Notes under the pieces: generated by a model
Database searches by the model: none
What the model saw: the letters and a program-made list of their open reading frames with translations, nothing else
What the model was told of the DNA's origin: nothing
NCBI RefSeq assembly: GCF_031326345.1
Contig: NZ_CP133671.1
Span: 2,666,001-2,730,000 of the forward strand
Reading direction: 5' to 3'
Length of the DNA stretch: 64,000 nt
DNA from: Aureispira sp. CCB-E
GTDB taxonomy: Bacteria; Bacteroidota; Bacteroidia; Chitinophagales; Saprospiraceae
Shown here: in pieces, positions 18,403 through 29,138 of the stretch
How positions within the stretch are numbered: the first letter of the stretch is position 1
How the letters are laid out: each line of letters starts with the position of its first letter
Position numbers and translations under genes: made by a program

Positions 18403-18442
18403 AACGTTGGTTTTTGTCAAGAAAAATACAAAAACCAACGTT
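18403..18442 (-). terminator. Intrinsic terminator of the glucosaminidase gene
   Basis: A perfect 15-bp stem (18403-18417 with 18428-18442). On the minus strand it is followed by a run of T's (A-run 18398-18404 on plus). It sits between convergent genes and serves the minus-strand one; the plus strand has no T-run. Confidence 0.82.
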
Positions 18443-18468
18443 GGGAAGAGTGGCATCAATAAACTCCA

Positions 18469-19020
18469 TTAAGCCATAGGATATTCCAATTCTTCCAAAT
18501 GTAAAAAATCAATCATGACGGCCAATTTTTTACTGTATTTATCTCTATGATTAAAACCGCAATCTTGTAAGCCTTTGATAAAACTAGGCAAGTCGTCAAT
18601 TGCAATTTCTTTTAAGGGAGCATAACGCTCCATGTTGAACATATTGATATAGTAATCAAAACATTCGTCTAGAGATGAAAAATCTCTGTAACCTGCTTTC
18701 CCATTTTTATAAATGCGTATGCCCAAGTGATTGTTCTTTTTTTGTGCATAAGCACTACGACCATAACCTGTTTCTAAACAAGCAATAGCAATAGTTATAG
18801 GAGCTGGAATCGATTGCTCTTTTTGAGCCTTGATGGCATAAGGATAAATTTTCTCAACATATTCCCTAGCATGATCAATTGTAATGACAGAGAAATCAGG
18901 AATAAATTCCTCGATAGGCTCTGGTGCTAAATTTTCTTCTACTCCAGAAGCAGGGATAGCTTCTGTGTGTTGTGTGTGTGTTGCCACACAAATCGCCAAT
19001 GCTGCAAATAGATGCTTCAT
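18469..19020 (-). CDS. GH73 glucosaminidase (FlgJ-like peptidoglycan hydrolase)
   Basis: 183 residues with a short N-terminal hydrophobic segment that can act as a signal peptide. The domain (about 45-178) is a mannosyl-glycoprotein endo-beta-N-acetylglucosaminidase-like/GH73 fold: IAIACLETGYGRSAYA contains the likely catalytic Glu83, followed by NNHLGIRIY and the FDYYINMF helix. It is predicted to cleave beta-1,4-linked GlcNAc in peptidoglycan in the periplasm. The protein is short and has no LysM or SH3 anchor. Confidence 0.9.
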   Translation of the reverse strand: MKHLFAALAICVATHTQHTEAIPASGVEENLAPEPIEEFIPDFSVITIDHAREYVEKIYPYAIKAQKEQSIPAPITIAIACLETGYGRSAYAQKKNNHLGIRIYKNGKAGYRDFSSLDECFDYYINMFNMERYAPLKEIAIDDLPSFIKGLQDCGFNHRDKYSKKLAVMIDFLHLEELEYPMA

Positions 19021-19692
19021 AACGGAAAAAGTACGGTAACATTACCCAAAAGGTTTCTGAAAAGAAAAAATGTTTATGTACTTGATTTACCTTAGTATGT
19101 TTCTTTGTTCCGAGCTTGTAAAGCATTGATTTGAAATCAAATTCAATTGCTTTAAGGTAAATATAGTTGTATTTTTAGTTAACAAAACTACAAGCTTTGT
19201 CTGTAAAAGACCGTTTTTACTTTTAGCAATAATTATGCCTTTTGTGTAAGTTGTTGATTTGTAGTTGTTTGTGTTTGTTTTGTGTCTTCCTTGTAACAAA
19301 AGAATAGAAGTTATTGATTTGTTAAGAAAACCTTATTTTATAAGGTAAAAGAAAGAGAATCGAAATTTTTATTTGTTTGGGAAAAATCTATTTTTTGACA
19401 AATGGATGGTTCTATTCTGACAGATTGGGTTCTAATTTGGAACAAAAGTCTCAAAATGAGTTTTTTTATCTCCATCTGACAGGCATTGGATAGGCAACGT
19501 ATAATCATCAATAGTACCACTTGCTAAGGCACTTGTTTTGATCGTTATCGTGCTAAAAAGAAGCATTACCTTGTGTCAATACTGTGTGGTAAAATAAAAA
19601 AATCTACAACCACATGATGCGATCCATAGTAGGAGCCCCGCTAAGTATGATTGTTGGTAAGTTTCTTATGGAAAAATAATCCGTTTTTTATT
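19021..19692. other. Intergenic region, about 670 bases, no gene seen
   Basis: The long divergent gap is AT-rich. A small near-palindrome (CCTTATTTTATAAGG, about 19331-19345) is the only structure that stands out. Short open frames in it have no protein-like composition, and I see no RNA gene. Confidence 0.45.
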
Positions 19693-20373
19693 ATGAAAAT
19701 GAGAATATATAGCTGTTTAAGTTTGTTTGTGACAGTTCTTTTTTTTGGAAATTCGTGTCAAACTAAGAGAGAGGGTAAAGTTTATAGAGTAGAAGAACGA
19801 TTAGTAAGAGATACTGTTTATTTGTCAATGCCAAGGAGAGACTGGCAAAAAGATTTTGGTTTGAGTCACAATCCTAATGAAGATACAATTTTGGGAAATC
19901 CAGCGAGTATGTATCTAAATAATGTTCATTGTTCAGGATTAGCAAAGGCTTTTTATTATGGGCAATACAAACCAACCGATGACTTTATAACACCCGAGGT
20001 ATTAAATTTAGCCTTGACAGAACAAGATAGTTTGAGACCATTTTATCTTTGGTGTTTGAGTAAAACAATTCTTATATCTGATGGTGCACTTGGAGAATAT
20101 ATAGGCTCTCCTGCCAGAGCATTTATAGAGCAGTATCCCAAAGCATTTTTTGAACTGATGGATAAGGAAAACTCGCCCCAATTGTATAACAAATGGGTTA
20201 GTGGTATTCGTTATAGCGGTCTGCTTGATTTCTACTATACAGATAAACGCTTTTCCCGTTCGGAAATTCAGCAAATACTAAAAAAAGAGATGCTAAAAAA
20301 TTGCGTGTCGTGTTCTGCTCAAATAAAGCAAAGAATTAGTCGTTTGACGAAGGATATAGTGGCGGTAGAGTAG
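19693..20373 (+). CDS. Lipoprotein of unknown function
   Basis: 226 residues from the ATG at 19693, chosen because it gives a compact lipoprotein signal (MKMRIYS, hydrophobic run, FGNSC); the frame extends upstream to 19651. The mature part is helical, with conserved-looking stretches such as RPFYLWCLSKTI and SPARAFIEQYPKAFFELM, and a C-terminal CxxC (NCVSCS). I do not recognise the family. gyrB begins 150 bases downstream with its own promoter box, so this gene is probably not its operon partner. Confidence 0.7.
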   Translation: MKMRIYSCLSLFVTVLFFGNSCQTKREGKVYRVEERLVRDTVYLSMPRRDWQKDFGLSHNPNEDTILGNPASMYLNNVHCSGLAKAFYYGQYKPTDDFITPEVLNLALTEQDSLRPFYLWCLSKTILISDGALGEYIGSPARAFIEQYPKAFFELMDKENSPQLYNKWVSGIRYSGLLDFYYTDKRFSRSEIQQILKKEMLKNCVSCSAQIKQRISRLTKDIVAVE

Positions 20374-20499
20374 CTTGTTGAGGAGACGAATAAACTCAAA
20401 TTTTTTTAATTTGTTCTTCTTTGAGTTGTCCTTGTTTTTGGGGGATAAAAAAAGCAAAATAAGCCTTATTTTTGTGCTGAAAAATATTATCTAATTTAG

Positions 20500-22500
<2,001 letters not shown>

Positions 22501-22510
22501 AAAATATCAG

Positions 22511-22545
22511 AAGCTGCTTGTATCAATTCAAGCAGCTTTTTTTTT
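22511..22545 (+). terminator. Intrinsic terminator after gyrB
   Basis: A perfect 10-bp stem (22511-22520 with 22529-22538), 8-base loop and T-run through 22545, starting 11 bases after the gyrB stop. Confidence 0.9.
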
Positions 22546-22572
22546 ATATTGAATTAAGAATAGTGATTACCT

Positions 22573-22676
22573 ATGGTGCTACTTCGTGGATCGTTGATTC
22601 ATCGTTTGTTGCTACTACGTGCTGCTTCGTGAGATCGCCAGTTTAGTTATCAATGCTGTTAACTATTGTTAGAAAG
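22573..22676. repeat. Degenerate dispersed intergenic repeat
   Basis: This gap carries modules shared with other intergenic repeats here: GCTACTTCGTGG, TTCGTGAGATCGC, TTTAGTTA and GTTAACTATTG. It appears to be a decayed or composite member of the family of the 174-bp element; boundaries are approximate. Confidence 0.5.
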
Positions 22677-22706
22677 AAATCGACTAATTTATAAAACAAT
22701 CCAATT

Positions 22707-23726
22707 ATGCACGCAGGAAGACAATATTCCCTTTTACATACCTTGTTTTGGACTAGTAAATACATTCTTATTTTTGCAATTTGGTCTACTATTGTAGTGC
22801 TTCTTTATTCTACTTTAGAAATAAAATGGATTGGAATACCTTGGCTACCGATAGCTTTAGTTGGAACAGCAATTGCTTTTTATTTAGGGTTTAAAAATAA
22901 TTCGGCATATGATCGCTTGTGGGAAGCTCGAAAAATATGGGGCGGAATTGTTAACTCTAGTCGAACATTAGGAGTCATGGCACGTGATTTTGTAACCAAT
23001 GAATATGCCAATGAACGCCTCTCTCAAACCGAATTACAAAAAATACACCGTCGCTTAATCTACCGACATATTGCTTGGTTGTATGCCTTGACGTTTCAAT
23101 TAAGAGAGCCCAAGCCTTGGGAGCACAACAATAAAAAATCAGCCCAAAATAGAATGTCTTTTGATACGGATCCTAAGCCAGAACGGTACGATTATCTCAA
23201 ACAATTTATTAGTACAGAAGATTTTGCCTACATCAGTTCCAAGACAAACCGAGCTGTTCAATTGTTGAGTTTGCAATCTAAAGATTTAAAAGAGTTGAAA
23301 TCCAAAGGGTTGATTGATAATTTTAGGCACATGGAAATGAAAGGATTAATTGAAAAACTCTATGCTTTACAAGGAAAGTGCGAGCGAATTAAAAATTATC
23401 CTTTCCCTCGCCAATACGCTTCTGTGAATGTCTTTTTTGTTTGGTTGTTTAGTTTCTTGTTGCCCTTTGCAATGGTTCATGAATTTAGCCAAACAGGTGG
23501 TTGTTTTATTTGGTTGACTGTTCCTTTGTGTGTCGTTGTTTCGTGGGTTTTTCATACGATGGAGGTTATTGGTGACTTTAGCGAAAATCCATTCGAGGGC
23601 TTGTTTAATGACGTACCAATGACTTCTTTATCTAGAACGATTGAAATAGATTTGAGAGAAATGCTAGATGAAACGGATCTTCCTGTACCTATTAAGCCTG
23701 TGACTAAGTTTAAAATTTTGTTGTAA
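22707..23726 (+). CDS. Bestrophin-like (UPF0187) membrane channel
   Basis: 339 residues. Two hydrophobic hairpins (about 17-65 and 228-275) flank a long helical cytoplasmic part. The family hallmark is the FKNNSAYDRLWEARKIWGGIVN segment near 72-92. Bacterial bestrophin homologues form pentameric ion channels (cation- or anion-selective depending on the protein) in the inner membrane. A second family feature, the SENPFEG-like stretch (FSENPFEGLFNDVP), is near 290. Single-gene unit flanked by dispersed repeat fragments. Ion selectivity cannot be inferred. Confidence 0.92.
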   Translation: MHAGRQYSLLHTLFWTSKYILIFAIWSTIVVLLYSTLEIKWIGIPWLPIALVGTAIAFYLGFKNNSAYDRLWEARKIWGGIVNSSRTLGVMARDFVTNEYANERLSQTELQKIHRRLIYRHIAWLYALTFQLREPKPWEHNNKKSAQNRMSFDTDPKPERYDYLKQFISTEDFAYISSKTNRAVQLLSLQSKDLKELKSKGLIDNFRHMEMKGLIEKLYALQGKCERIKNYPFPRQYASVNVFFVWLFSFLLPFAMVHEFSQTGGCFIWLTVPLCVVVSWVFHTMEVIGDFSENPFEGLFNDVPMTSLSRTIEIDLREMLDETDLPVPIKPVTKFKILL

Positions 23727-23835
23727 CCTTACTCTAGATCGTTAGTCCCTGTGGTTGTGAGTTCGCATAGCTCGATTCGCTATTACTACATGGTTTCAAT
23801 GGAGTTTGTCTAGAGCCTTTTTAATAGTTATAATC

Positions 23836-25305
23836 ATGAATGGAATAGCCAAGGTAGGCGATGTATATGCTTTATGGAATGAAGTGTTGCAATTATGGAC
23901 GTTAATACAAGTGATACAAGAGAATGAAAAGGGCAATATAGCTCTTTTAGATTTAGAAAATACCTTTGATGAAATCCCGACGGCTACCAATTTGGTTGAT
24001 TTGAAACCTTTGATAATTAATCATCATAATTGGAAAGGAGAATATAGTTGTCGATATATTGGCACCAAAAGAGTACCCAAGCGGATTATATACATCGGCA
24101 ATAATACTCCTATTTTAGATTTAGAGATTAGAAGTTATTCCATAGGTTGGCCCAAAAATGTATTACAAGTGATACTACAACATCAGTGGAATCAGTTGCC
24201 TAAATCGCTGCGAGTTGCTTATAAAACGGCGAAAGCATCTAAGGAGACTGTGGAGGTAGGAGGACGCTCAAGACGTATTGATTCAACAACAATTTATATA
24301 GAACCAGAAGATGAAATACTTCTTACCGAGCTTCAAAAAATGCCTGCATTGACAGATATTTATTATAGGGGGACAAGCAATGAGTTAATTCCTTTGGTAG
24401 AAAAAAATCCGTTAATATCTACCTTAGAATGGAAAGAACATCGACAAAAAGTAGTGGACATTAGTAGAACAAATATTAGGAAATTAGAATTGGATGTTAC
24501 GTTTCTCGAAGAGCTTATATTGAATGCATCTATTCGTTCGGTGTCTTTTATAGGAGATTTAGAGCAATTAAACAAGTTGAAAATTCATCATCCTTTGGGG
24601 GGAAAGTTTTTAGAAGTGGATATGTATCTTCTTAAGTCAAATATTGAACTGCCAAATTTGAATTTGCCCAATCTAGAAGAAATACGTTTGGTGGTCAATC
24701 AAATAGACATTAAACAGTTGGTAAGTTTTTATCCTAATCTTCGGACTATAGCTATTTGGGGAAATCCTGGAATCATTCACCACTTCAATTATTTTGGAAA
24801 ATTTAAGCACCTAGAACATCTACAACTAAATGATTTGTTTGGTTTTGGTAAGCAAGATTTTCCTGCTCCAGAAATGCTGCCTCATCTAGAGTTTTTATGG
24901 TTGACTAGTATTCCTAAAGAGGCGGGAACGTATGCAAAAAAGCATTTTAAAGAAGTTTCTTCTTTGAGTGTAACCAAATTACGTAATGAAAAATGGTTGG
25001 CAGAAAATTTAAACAACCCTTTTCGAAGTTGGGATGGTAGAGAAGGCATCTCTACTGCCAATGCCAAGAAAGCATTCAAAGCTTTTAAGGTACTTAATTC
25101 TGGTATTGAAAAACAGTCGGACAAAGAAACTATAGTAGTGTTGTTTTCCAACTTTATTGATGTTTTTAATAAGATGGATACTCAAGGAGTGATAGATACG
25201 ATGGCTCGAGAGGAAATTTATGAGGTTTATATGGAGTTGGCTAAAAAGTCATCTATCAATGAACAAGAGCTATTTGAAATTTTTGAAAAAAATAGGGATT
25301 TTTAA
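23836..25305 (+). CDS. Leucine-rich-repeat-like protein with an immunity-like N-terminal domain
   Basis: 489 residues from the ATG at 23836 (an in-frame TTG lies 30 bases earlier). No signal peptide, so probably cytoplasmic. The N-terminal ~130 residues begin KVGDVYALW and contain PLIINHHNWKG, VPKRIIYIGN and YSIGWP. This pattern reminds me of the Imm26-type small beta-barrel found in polymorphic-toxin immunity proteins, a tentative resemblance. The middle (about 150-400) is a run of irregular leucine-rich repeats (LRKLEL/LEELIL, LPNLEEIRL, FKHLEHLQLNDL, LPHLEFLWL). A charged helical tail follows. Function unknown. Confidence 0.65.
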   Translation: MNGIAKVGDVYALWNEVLQLWTLIQVIQENEKGNIALLDLENTFDEIPTATNLVDLKPLIINHHNWKGEYSCRYIGTKRVPKRIIYIGNNTPILDLEIRSYSIGWPKNVLQVILQHQWNQLPKSLRVAYKTAKASKETVEVGGRSRRIDSTTIYIEPEDEILLTELQKMPALTDIYYRGTSNELIPLVEKNPLISTLEWKEHRQKVVDISRTNIRKLELDVTFLEELILNASIRSVSFIGDLEQLNKLKIHHPLGGKFLEVDMYLLKSNIELPNLNLPNLEEIRLVVNQIDIKQLVSFYPNLRTIAIWGNPGIIHHFNYFGKFKHLEHLQLNDLFGFGKQDFPAPEMLPHLEFLWLTSIPKEAGTYAKKHFKEVSSLSVTKLRNEKWLAENLNNPFRSWDGREGISTANAKKAFKAFKVLNSGIEKQSDKETIVVLFSNFIDVFNKMDTQGVIDTMAREEIYEVYMELAKKSSINEQELFEIFEKNRDF

Positions 25306-25311
25306 AATAAT

Positions 25312-25396
25312 CAATAGTTCGTTGAAACCACGAAGTAGCAGCGCACCCAGCTTGCTGGCTCATGACCGCAGGGAGTAACTAAGCTAACTACTAAAT
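25312..25396. repeat. Short variant of the dispersed repeat
   Basis: It starts with the same left end as the 174-bp elements (TAGTTCGTTGA) and then switches to a different module containing CTTGCTGGCTCATGACC and GCAGGGAGTAACTAAGC, which recurs inverted at 30434-30475. It ends TAACTACT. Confidence 0.6.
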
Positions 25397-25419
25397 AATA
25401 GAACTCTAAGACATTTCTT

Positions 25420-25800
25420 TTAAAACATAGTGTTGTTGTTGGCAGATGTTGGGGGAACCTGCTGAATAGCATCCCAGTGTTCAATAATTTTTCCTTGTTC
25501 GTCAAACCTAAAAAAGTCCATTGTTACGTATTCTTTGTTTGCATCTGACCAAACTTGATGAGTATGCAAGGCTACCAAGTCTCCTTCTGCAATAGCTCGA
25601 ACAAACTCAATAGATTTGCGAGGATAATTTTTTGCTAAATCTTCGAAATAGGCAATAAACGCTTCTTTGCCATCTCCAACGGAAGGGTTATGTTGAATAT
25701 ATTGTGCTCCAACATATAGCTCGGTAGCTTTTTGGGGATTACCCTCATAGGCCATTTTATAAAATTCAATGGCATTTTTTTTATTATCTTGTCTGCTCAT
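25420..25800 (-). CDS. SnoaL-like / NTF2-fold protein
   Basis: 126 residues. It has the SnoaL-like polyketide-cyclase/NTF2 pattern: AIEFYKMAYEGNPQKA, YIQHNPSVGDGKEAF, a central beta sheet (VALHTHQVW) and FFRFDEQGKIIEHWDAIQ at the end. Such small alpha+beta cones form dimers that bind or isomerise hydrophobic ligands, and the family is often catalytically unassigned. There is no signal peptide. It is isolated from its neighbours by over 100 bases on each side. Confidence 0.85.
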   Translation of the reverse strand: MSRQDNKKNAIEFYKMAYEGNPQKATELYVGAQYIQHNPSVGDGKEAFIAYFEDLAKNYPRKSIEFVRAIAEGDLVALHTHQVWSDANKEYVTMDFFRFDEQGKIIEHWDAIQQVPPTSANNNTMF

Positions 25801-25932
25801 ATTTTCAATTTATTTTTATAATGCTCTCAACACATTTATAACTAAAGAGGTTCAAAAAAACATTATTTAAGTAGGACTTTTAGGTCTCTGTCTTAAGCTT
25901 GTTACAAAAAAGAAGATCATTAAATACACCAA

Positions 25933-26856
25933 TTAATCCATTGTTTGGGGTATAAACGACCAAACTAGAAGACGACTTTTTTTATTGCCTTGCCCCATGG
26001 AAATCGTATTGGTATATGCTACACCTACTTTTTTTAATAGTTTATAGGTAGGCTTAAGATGCGCTTCTTTAGAAACTAAGGTTGTAAACCAACGCACAGA
26101 ACTGGCAACGCTTTTGCTTTGTGTTATCATTTGCTTTAGAAATTGCAATTCTCCTCCTTTGCACCACAATTCGTGCTGTTGACCACCAAAATTCAAAGTT
26201 GGTTCTATCACATTTTTTTTGCCTAAGTTCTTCAGTTTTCTGAGGGCTTCCATTTTGGCTTCTTCCGCAGAGGCATGAAAAGGTGGGTTACAAATAGATA
26301 GGGTAAAGTTATCTTTGGCTGTGATAATGCCTTTAAAAATGTGTTCGCTATGCTCTTGCCAACGAAGTTCTATGTTAGATCGTAGTGTCTTATTATTGAG
26401 AACAATAGCATGTGCATTTTGGAGAGAAGCTTTATTGATATCTACTCCAACAAAAGACCAAGCGTATTCTTTTACTCCAATAATTGGATAAATACAGTTG
26501 GCACCAACTCCAATATCCAATACACGAATTTTTTTTCCTTTGGGGATAAGACCATCATTTTCCTTGGCTAATAGATCGGCAATATGGTGTATATAATCGG
26601 CACGACCAGGAATAGGAGGGCAAAGGTAGTGGTCTGGGATATCCCAGTTTTGTATGGCATAGTAATAACTCAGCAAGGTTTTATTAAGCATTTTTACCGC
26701 AATGGGATCAAAAAAATCAATGGATTGTTGCCCTTGTTTGTTTTTAATGATAAATGCTTGCAATTTGGGATTGTGTTTTAATAATTCATTAAAATCATAT
26801 TGCCCTTTGTGCTTGTTGCGAGGATGTAAACCTGATTTATGTTTTTGATTAGCCAT
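25933..26856 (-). CDS. rlmF: 23S rRNA (adenine(1618)-N(6))-methyltransferase
   Basis: 307 residues, the usual RlmF length. It uses SAM to methylate N6 of A1618 in 23S rRNA. The N-terminus has the family signature GLHPRNKHKGQYDF, and the next block has IDFFDPIAVKMLNKTLL and CPPIPGRADYIHH. The SAM-binding fold shows VLDIGVGANCIYP, and the catalytic motif is NPPF (SICNPPFHAS). The C-terminal part contains GQQHELWCKGGE. Single gene with no operon partner. Confidence 0.95.
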   Translation of the reverse strand: MANQKHKSGLHPRNKHKGQYDFNELLKHNPKLQAFIIKNKQGQQSIDFFDPIAVKMLNKTLLSYYYAIQNWDIPDHYLCPPIPGRADYIHHIADLLAKENDGLIPKGKKIRVLDIGVGANCIYPIIGVKEYAWSFVGVDINKASLQNAHAIVLNNKTLRSNIELRWQEHSEHIFKGIITAKDNFTLSICNPPFHASAEEAKMEALRKLKNLGKKNVIEPTLNFGGQQHELWCKGGELQFLKQMITQSKSVASSVRWFTTLVSKEAHLKPTYKLLKKVGVAYTNTISMGQGNKKSRLLVWSFIPQTMD

Positions 26857-27018
26857 TGATTTAATTGTAATGCTTTAAAGGTAAAGGGTGGAATAGCTGG
26901 TCGTTACTAGTTGTAGTTTTTTAGATCGATAATGTAGGTTGTAAAAAAACTAAAAAATAAGCGGACTATTAATAACTAAGGTATAATTTATTTAAATTAT
27001 TAATTGATGTAAAAAAGT

Positions 27019-27026
27019 TACATTTG
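27019..27026 (+). promoter_or_regulatory. TAnnTTTG -7 promoter box upstream of the DinB-like gene
   Basis: TACATTTG, a perfect match, ends 16 bases before the ATG at 27043. Confidence 0.5.
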
Positions 27027-27042
27027 TAAAAAAAATAAAACA

Positions 27043-27510
27043 ATGACGAATACAGAATTCATACTTCTTAACTTAAAAGAAATTCGGAGACGAAGCATTA
27101 AACTATGGGAAGGACTTCCAAGAGAACGTTATTTTTGGAAGCCAGATAAAGAAGCCATGACAGCCATCGAAATGATTCGACATGTTTTGGGAGCAGATCA
27201 TGGGTGGAATATTATTATTAACCAAGGAGATATGTCGAGTTATATTTCTCCTTGGGAAAATCGACCGTTTGTAAGTTTGCAGGATGAACTTGAATTTGCA
27301 AAACCGTATCGCCAGCAATTTTTAGAAAGTATTCGCCAATTTTCAGCAGATGATTTAGCCAACAAAGAAATTACGCATCCAGGTAATGGTAAAGTAAGAT
27401 TATTAGGAGATTATTTGCTTCGGATTGGCTACCATGAATCTGTCCATGCTGGACAATTTATTTCTTATTTAAGAATGATGCAAGTTGAGAGACCATTTAT
27501 TTGGGATTAG
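27043..27510 (+). CDS. DinB-family (four-helix, metal-binding) protein
   Basis: 155 residues. Four-helix DinB/YfiT-like fold, with histidines in the expected places: one in helix two (MIRHVLGADHGW) and a pair in the last helix (GYHESVHAGQF). These usually bind a divalent metal. DinB-like proteins include thiol transferases and stress-linked proteins, and this one's substrate is unknown. Single gene, convergent with the ATP-grasp gene. Confidence 0.85.
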   Translation: MTNTEFILLNLKEIRRRSIKLWEGLPRERYFWKPDKEAMTAIEMIRHVLGADHGWNIIINQGDMSSYISPWENRPFVSLQDELEFAKPYRQQFLESIRQFSADDLANKEITHPGNGKVRLLGDYLLRIGYHESVHAGQFISYLRMMQVERPFIWD

Positions 27511-27568
27511 TAGGAATGAATATTATTCAGTGCTTGAAAGGAGAGTTTACAGCCACTTAGAATACGAT

Positions 27569-28303
27569 TTAAAAATTACAATAATCCTCAACAGAATTTA
27601 ATTGAGCCCATCGAGCAGACAGTAGTTTGGCATAATCAATATAAAATAGACCATAAGAACCTAAGCTAAAACCGTCGTTTGCCTCAATTAAAATTGTTTC
27701 TCCTTGTTTGGTCACTCCTACATCAAAAGCATAGCCATTAGGTGCATTTTCATATGCTTTAGGAATTGCTTCTACAACGTTATAATCAAAATGCTTCCGC
27801 CAGTTGCCCTTATAAGGTCGAACTCCGACAATTTTATTATAACGAACAAAGCATCGCCATTCGGTTTCAATTTCTAAAGCACCCGATACCCAAACAGGCA
27901 CATCAAACGTCCTGTCTCCACAGCCAATTAAATCATTGGTTCCATGAACTACACGCCCAGTAAATTTTTTAGCAAAACCTTTGGGTTTTACAAATTGTCC
28001 CCACTCCGAAGGGGTAGAAGCGATGGTATTAATCGTAGATTCTTTGAGAGGACGTTTTAAGAAATGACGCAAAGAAGGGGGATAATCTAATGGTTCAGGA
28101 GGAACAATCCCATGACGCTCCAAAGCTTGGTAAACAACCCCAATGCCTGCTACTACTATTGCTTCTTGCTCTAAATTCTCAATTTCTTTTATAGATTCAA
28201 AATGAACAATTTCAAATCCCATTCTGCGAAACCCTTCACAGGCAATGTAACAGTTGATATTTAAAGGTTGATTGGTATCTCGATGTTGAATATACGCTTT
28301 CAT
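27569..28303 (-). CDS. ATP-grasp domain protein (DUF4343-like)
   Basis: 244 residues from the ATG ending at 28303. The frame stays open to 28411, but that extension runs through a dispersed repeat and lacks protein character. Residues about 60-220 look like an ATP-grasp ligase: FVKPKGFAKKFTG supplies a nucleotide-binding lysine; EWRCFVRYNKIVGVRPY and YAFDVGVTKQGETILIEANDGFSLG hold the metal/ATP residues. It likely forms an amide or other bond with ATP; the substrate is unknown. Proteins of this type occur in cell-wall, peptide-tag and toxin-related pathways. Confidence 0.8.
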   Translation of the reverse strand: MKAYIQHRDTNQPLNINCYIACEGFRRMGFEIVHFESIKEIENLEQEAIVVAGIGVVYQALERHGIVPPEPLDYPPSLRHFLKRPLKESTINTIASTPSEWGQFVKPKGFAKKFTGRVVHGTNDLIGCGDRTFDVPVWVSGALEIETEWRCFVRYNKIVGVRPYKGNWRKHFDYNVVEAIPKAYENAPNGYAFDVGVTKQGETILIEANDGFSLGSYGLFYIDYAKLLSARWAQLNSVEDYCNF

Positions 28304-28329
28304 AGTGGTCGTTGTTAAGAGAATACACT

Positions 28330-28520
28330 GCTCATTAAAAGCTATTGTTTTAACGTAGTACTTAGCTGCACTGCTACTTCGTGGTAGCTCCCAGCGGTCG
28401 TGAGAGCGCAAGCTTAGTTTTTTAGCTTTTTTGTAAAAAACTAAAAAAGCATCTTTGCATCAGTTTGATTACCAGTTCTTTAAGGAATCAAGTAGCGAAA
28501 ATGTATTCTATTGATAATCA
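28330..28520. repeat. Composite dispersed repeat with long inverted segment
   Basis: It contains GCTACTTCGTGG, GTCGTGAGAGCGCAAGCTTAG and, further right, an inverted repeat CATCAGTTTGATTA (about 28458-28471) with TGATAATCAAACTGATG. The second part resembles the nested inverted repeat inside the 174-bp elements. Boundaries are approximate. The 277-base gap 28304-28580 contains no gene besides this. Confidence 0.55.
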
Positions 28521-28580
28521 AACTGATGCGATTTTCCCACGAATTAATGTAACGAGCAGCGCAATTTTTTTCAAAAAGTA

Positions 28581-28931
28581 TTAAGATTTAAACTCTGAAA
28601 TAACTTCAATTTTGCCAACAATATTAGCATTCAAGTCATCCATCAACTCAGCAGGAATCCACAACTCGTTGTGTTGATGGGCGCCTACATTTTGGATTTC
28701 AAATTGCTGCAAAAATGAATTCTTAACCTCAAAACGAGTCACATACCCAATACCATATTGTTTTACGTTCCAATCTTTTGTAATCTGAGTAGCGTAAGCT
28801 TCATTCATAACTGGATAGAAGAACGGCTGTTCTGGTTTTCGAGGAGGAAAACCACGGTGGTCAAGCTCTTGAATCAAGAATAGTTCTTTGTCATTGACAG
28901 GACGATACAAGGTTGTAGTTAGTTTTTTCAT
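28581..28931 (-). CDS. Conserved small protein of unknown function
   Basis: 116 residues from the ATG ending at 28931 (the frame is open to 28985). It begins MKKLTTTLYRPVN and contains FPPRKPEQPFFYPVMNEAYATQI, a WNVKQYGIGYVTRFEV segment and a C-terminal HNELWIPAELMDDL. I have seen similar short proteins labelled 'ADP-ribosylation/crystallin J1'. That label comes from annotation transfer and I see no ADP-ribosylglycohydrolase motif, so I leave the function open. The compact length and conserved prolines suggest a small folded domain. Confidence 0.7.
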   Translation of the reverse strand: MKKLTTTLYRPVNDKELFLIQELDHRGFPPRKPEQPFFYPVMNEAYATQITKDWNVKQYGIGYVTRFEVKNSFLQQFEIQNVGAHQHNELWIPAELMDDLNANIVGKIEVISEFKS

Positions 28932-28963
28932 GTGTTGGTTAGTTTTGAAATTAAAATAAATAG

Positions 28964-29024
28964 TAGTTAACGGTGTTGTTATCATCTGATGAGTGAAACA
29001 TCAATAGAGCAACACCGCTAACTA
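28964..29024. repeat. Inverted repeat of 15-bp arms
   Basis: TAGTTAACGGTGTTG (28964-28978) and its near-perfect complement (29010-29024, one mismatch) are separated by 31 bases just upstream of the 28931 start. It resembles a small palindromic intergenic element; the GTTAACTATTG-like end also occurs near 22664. Confidence 0.6.
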
Positions 29025-29138
29025 TTGCTAAAAAGGAATCTACTTTTAATAGCTGTTAATACAATAAGTTAATAGAAAGAGTTCCACATCGACTTTTTTT
29101 TGTCAAAAATTGTATGGTACAAGTTGTGATAACTTATT

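Noticed and set aside
19087-19520. Two small minus-strand proteins in the 19-kb gap
   Set aside because: Low-complexity translations with no start context or recognisable features.
28304-28411. N-terminal extension of the ATP-grasp protein
   Set aside because: It translates through a dispersed repeat; the ATG ending at 28303 begins the family-like sequence.
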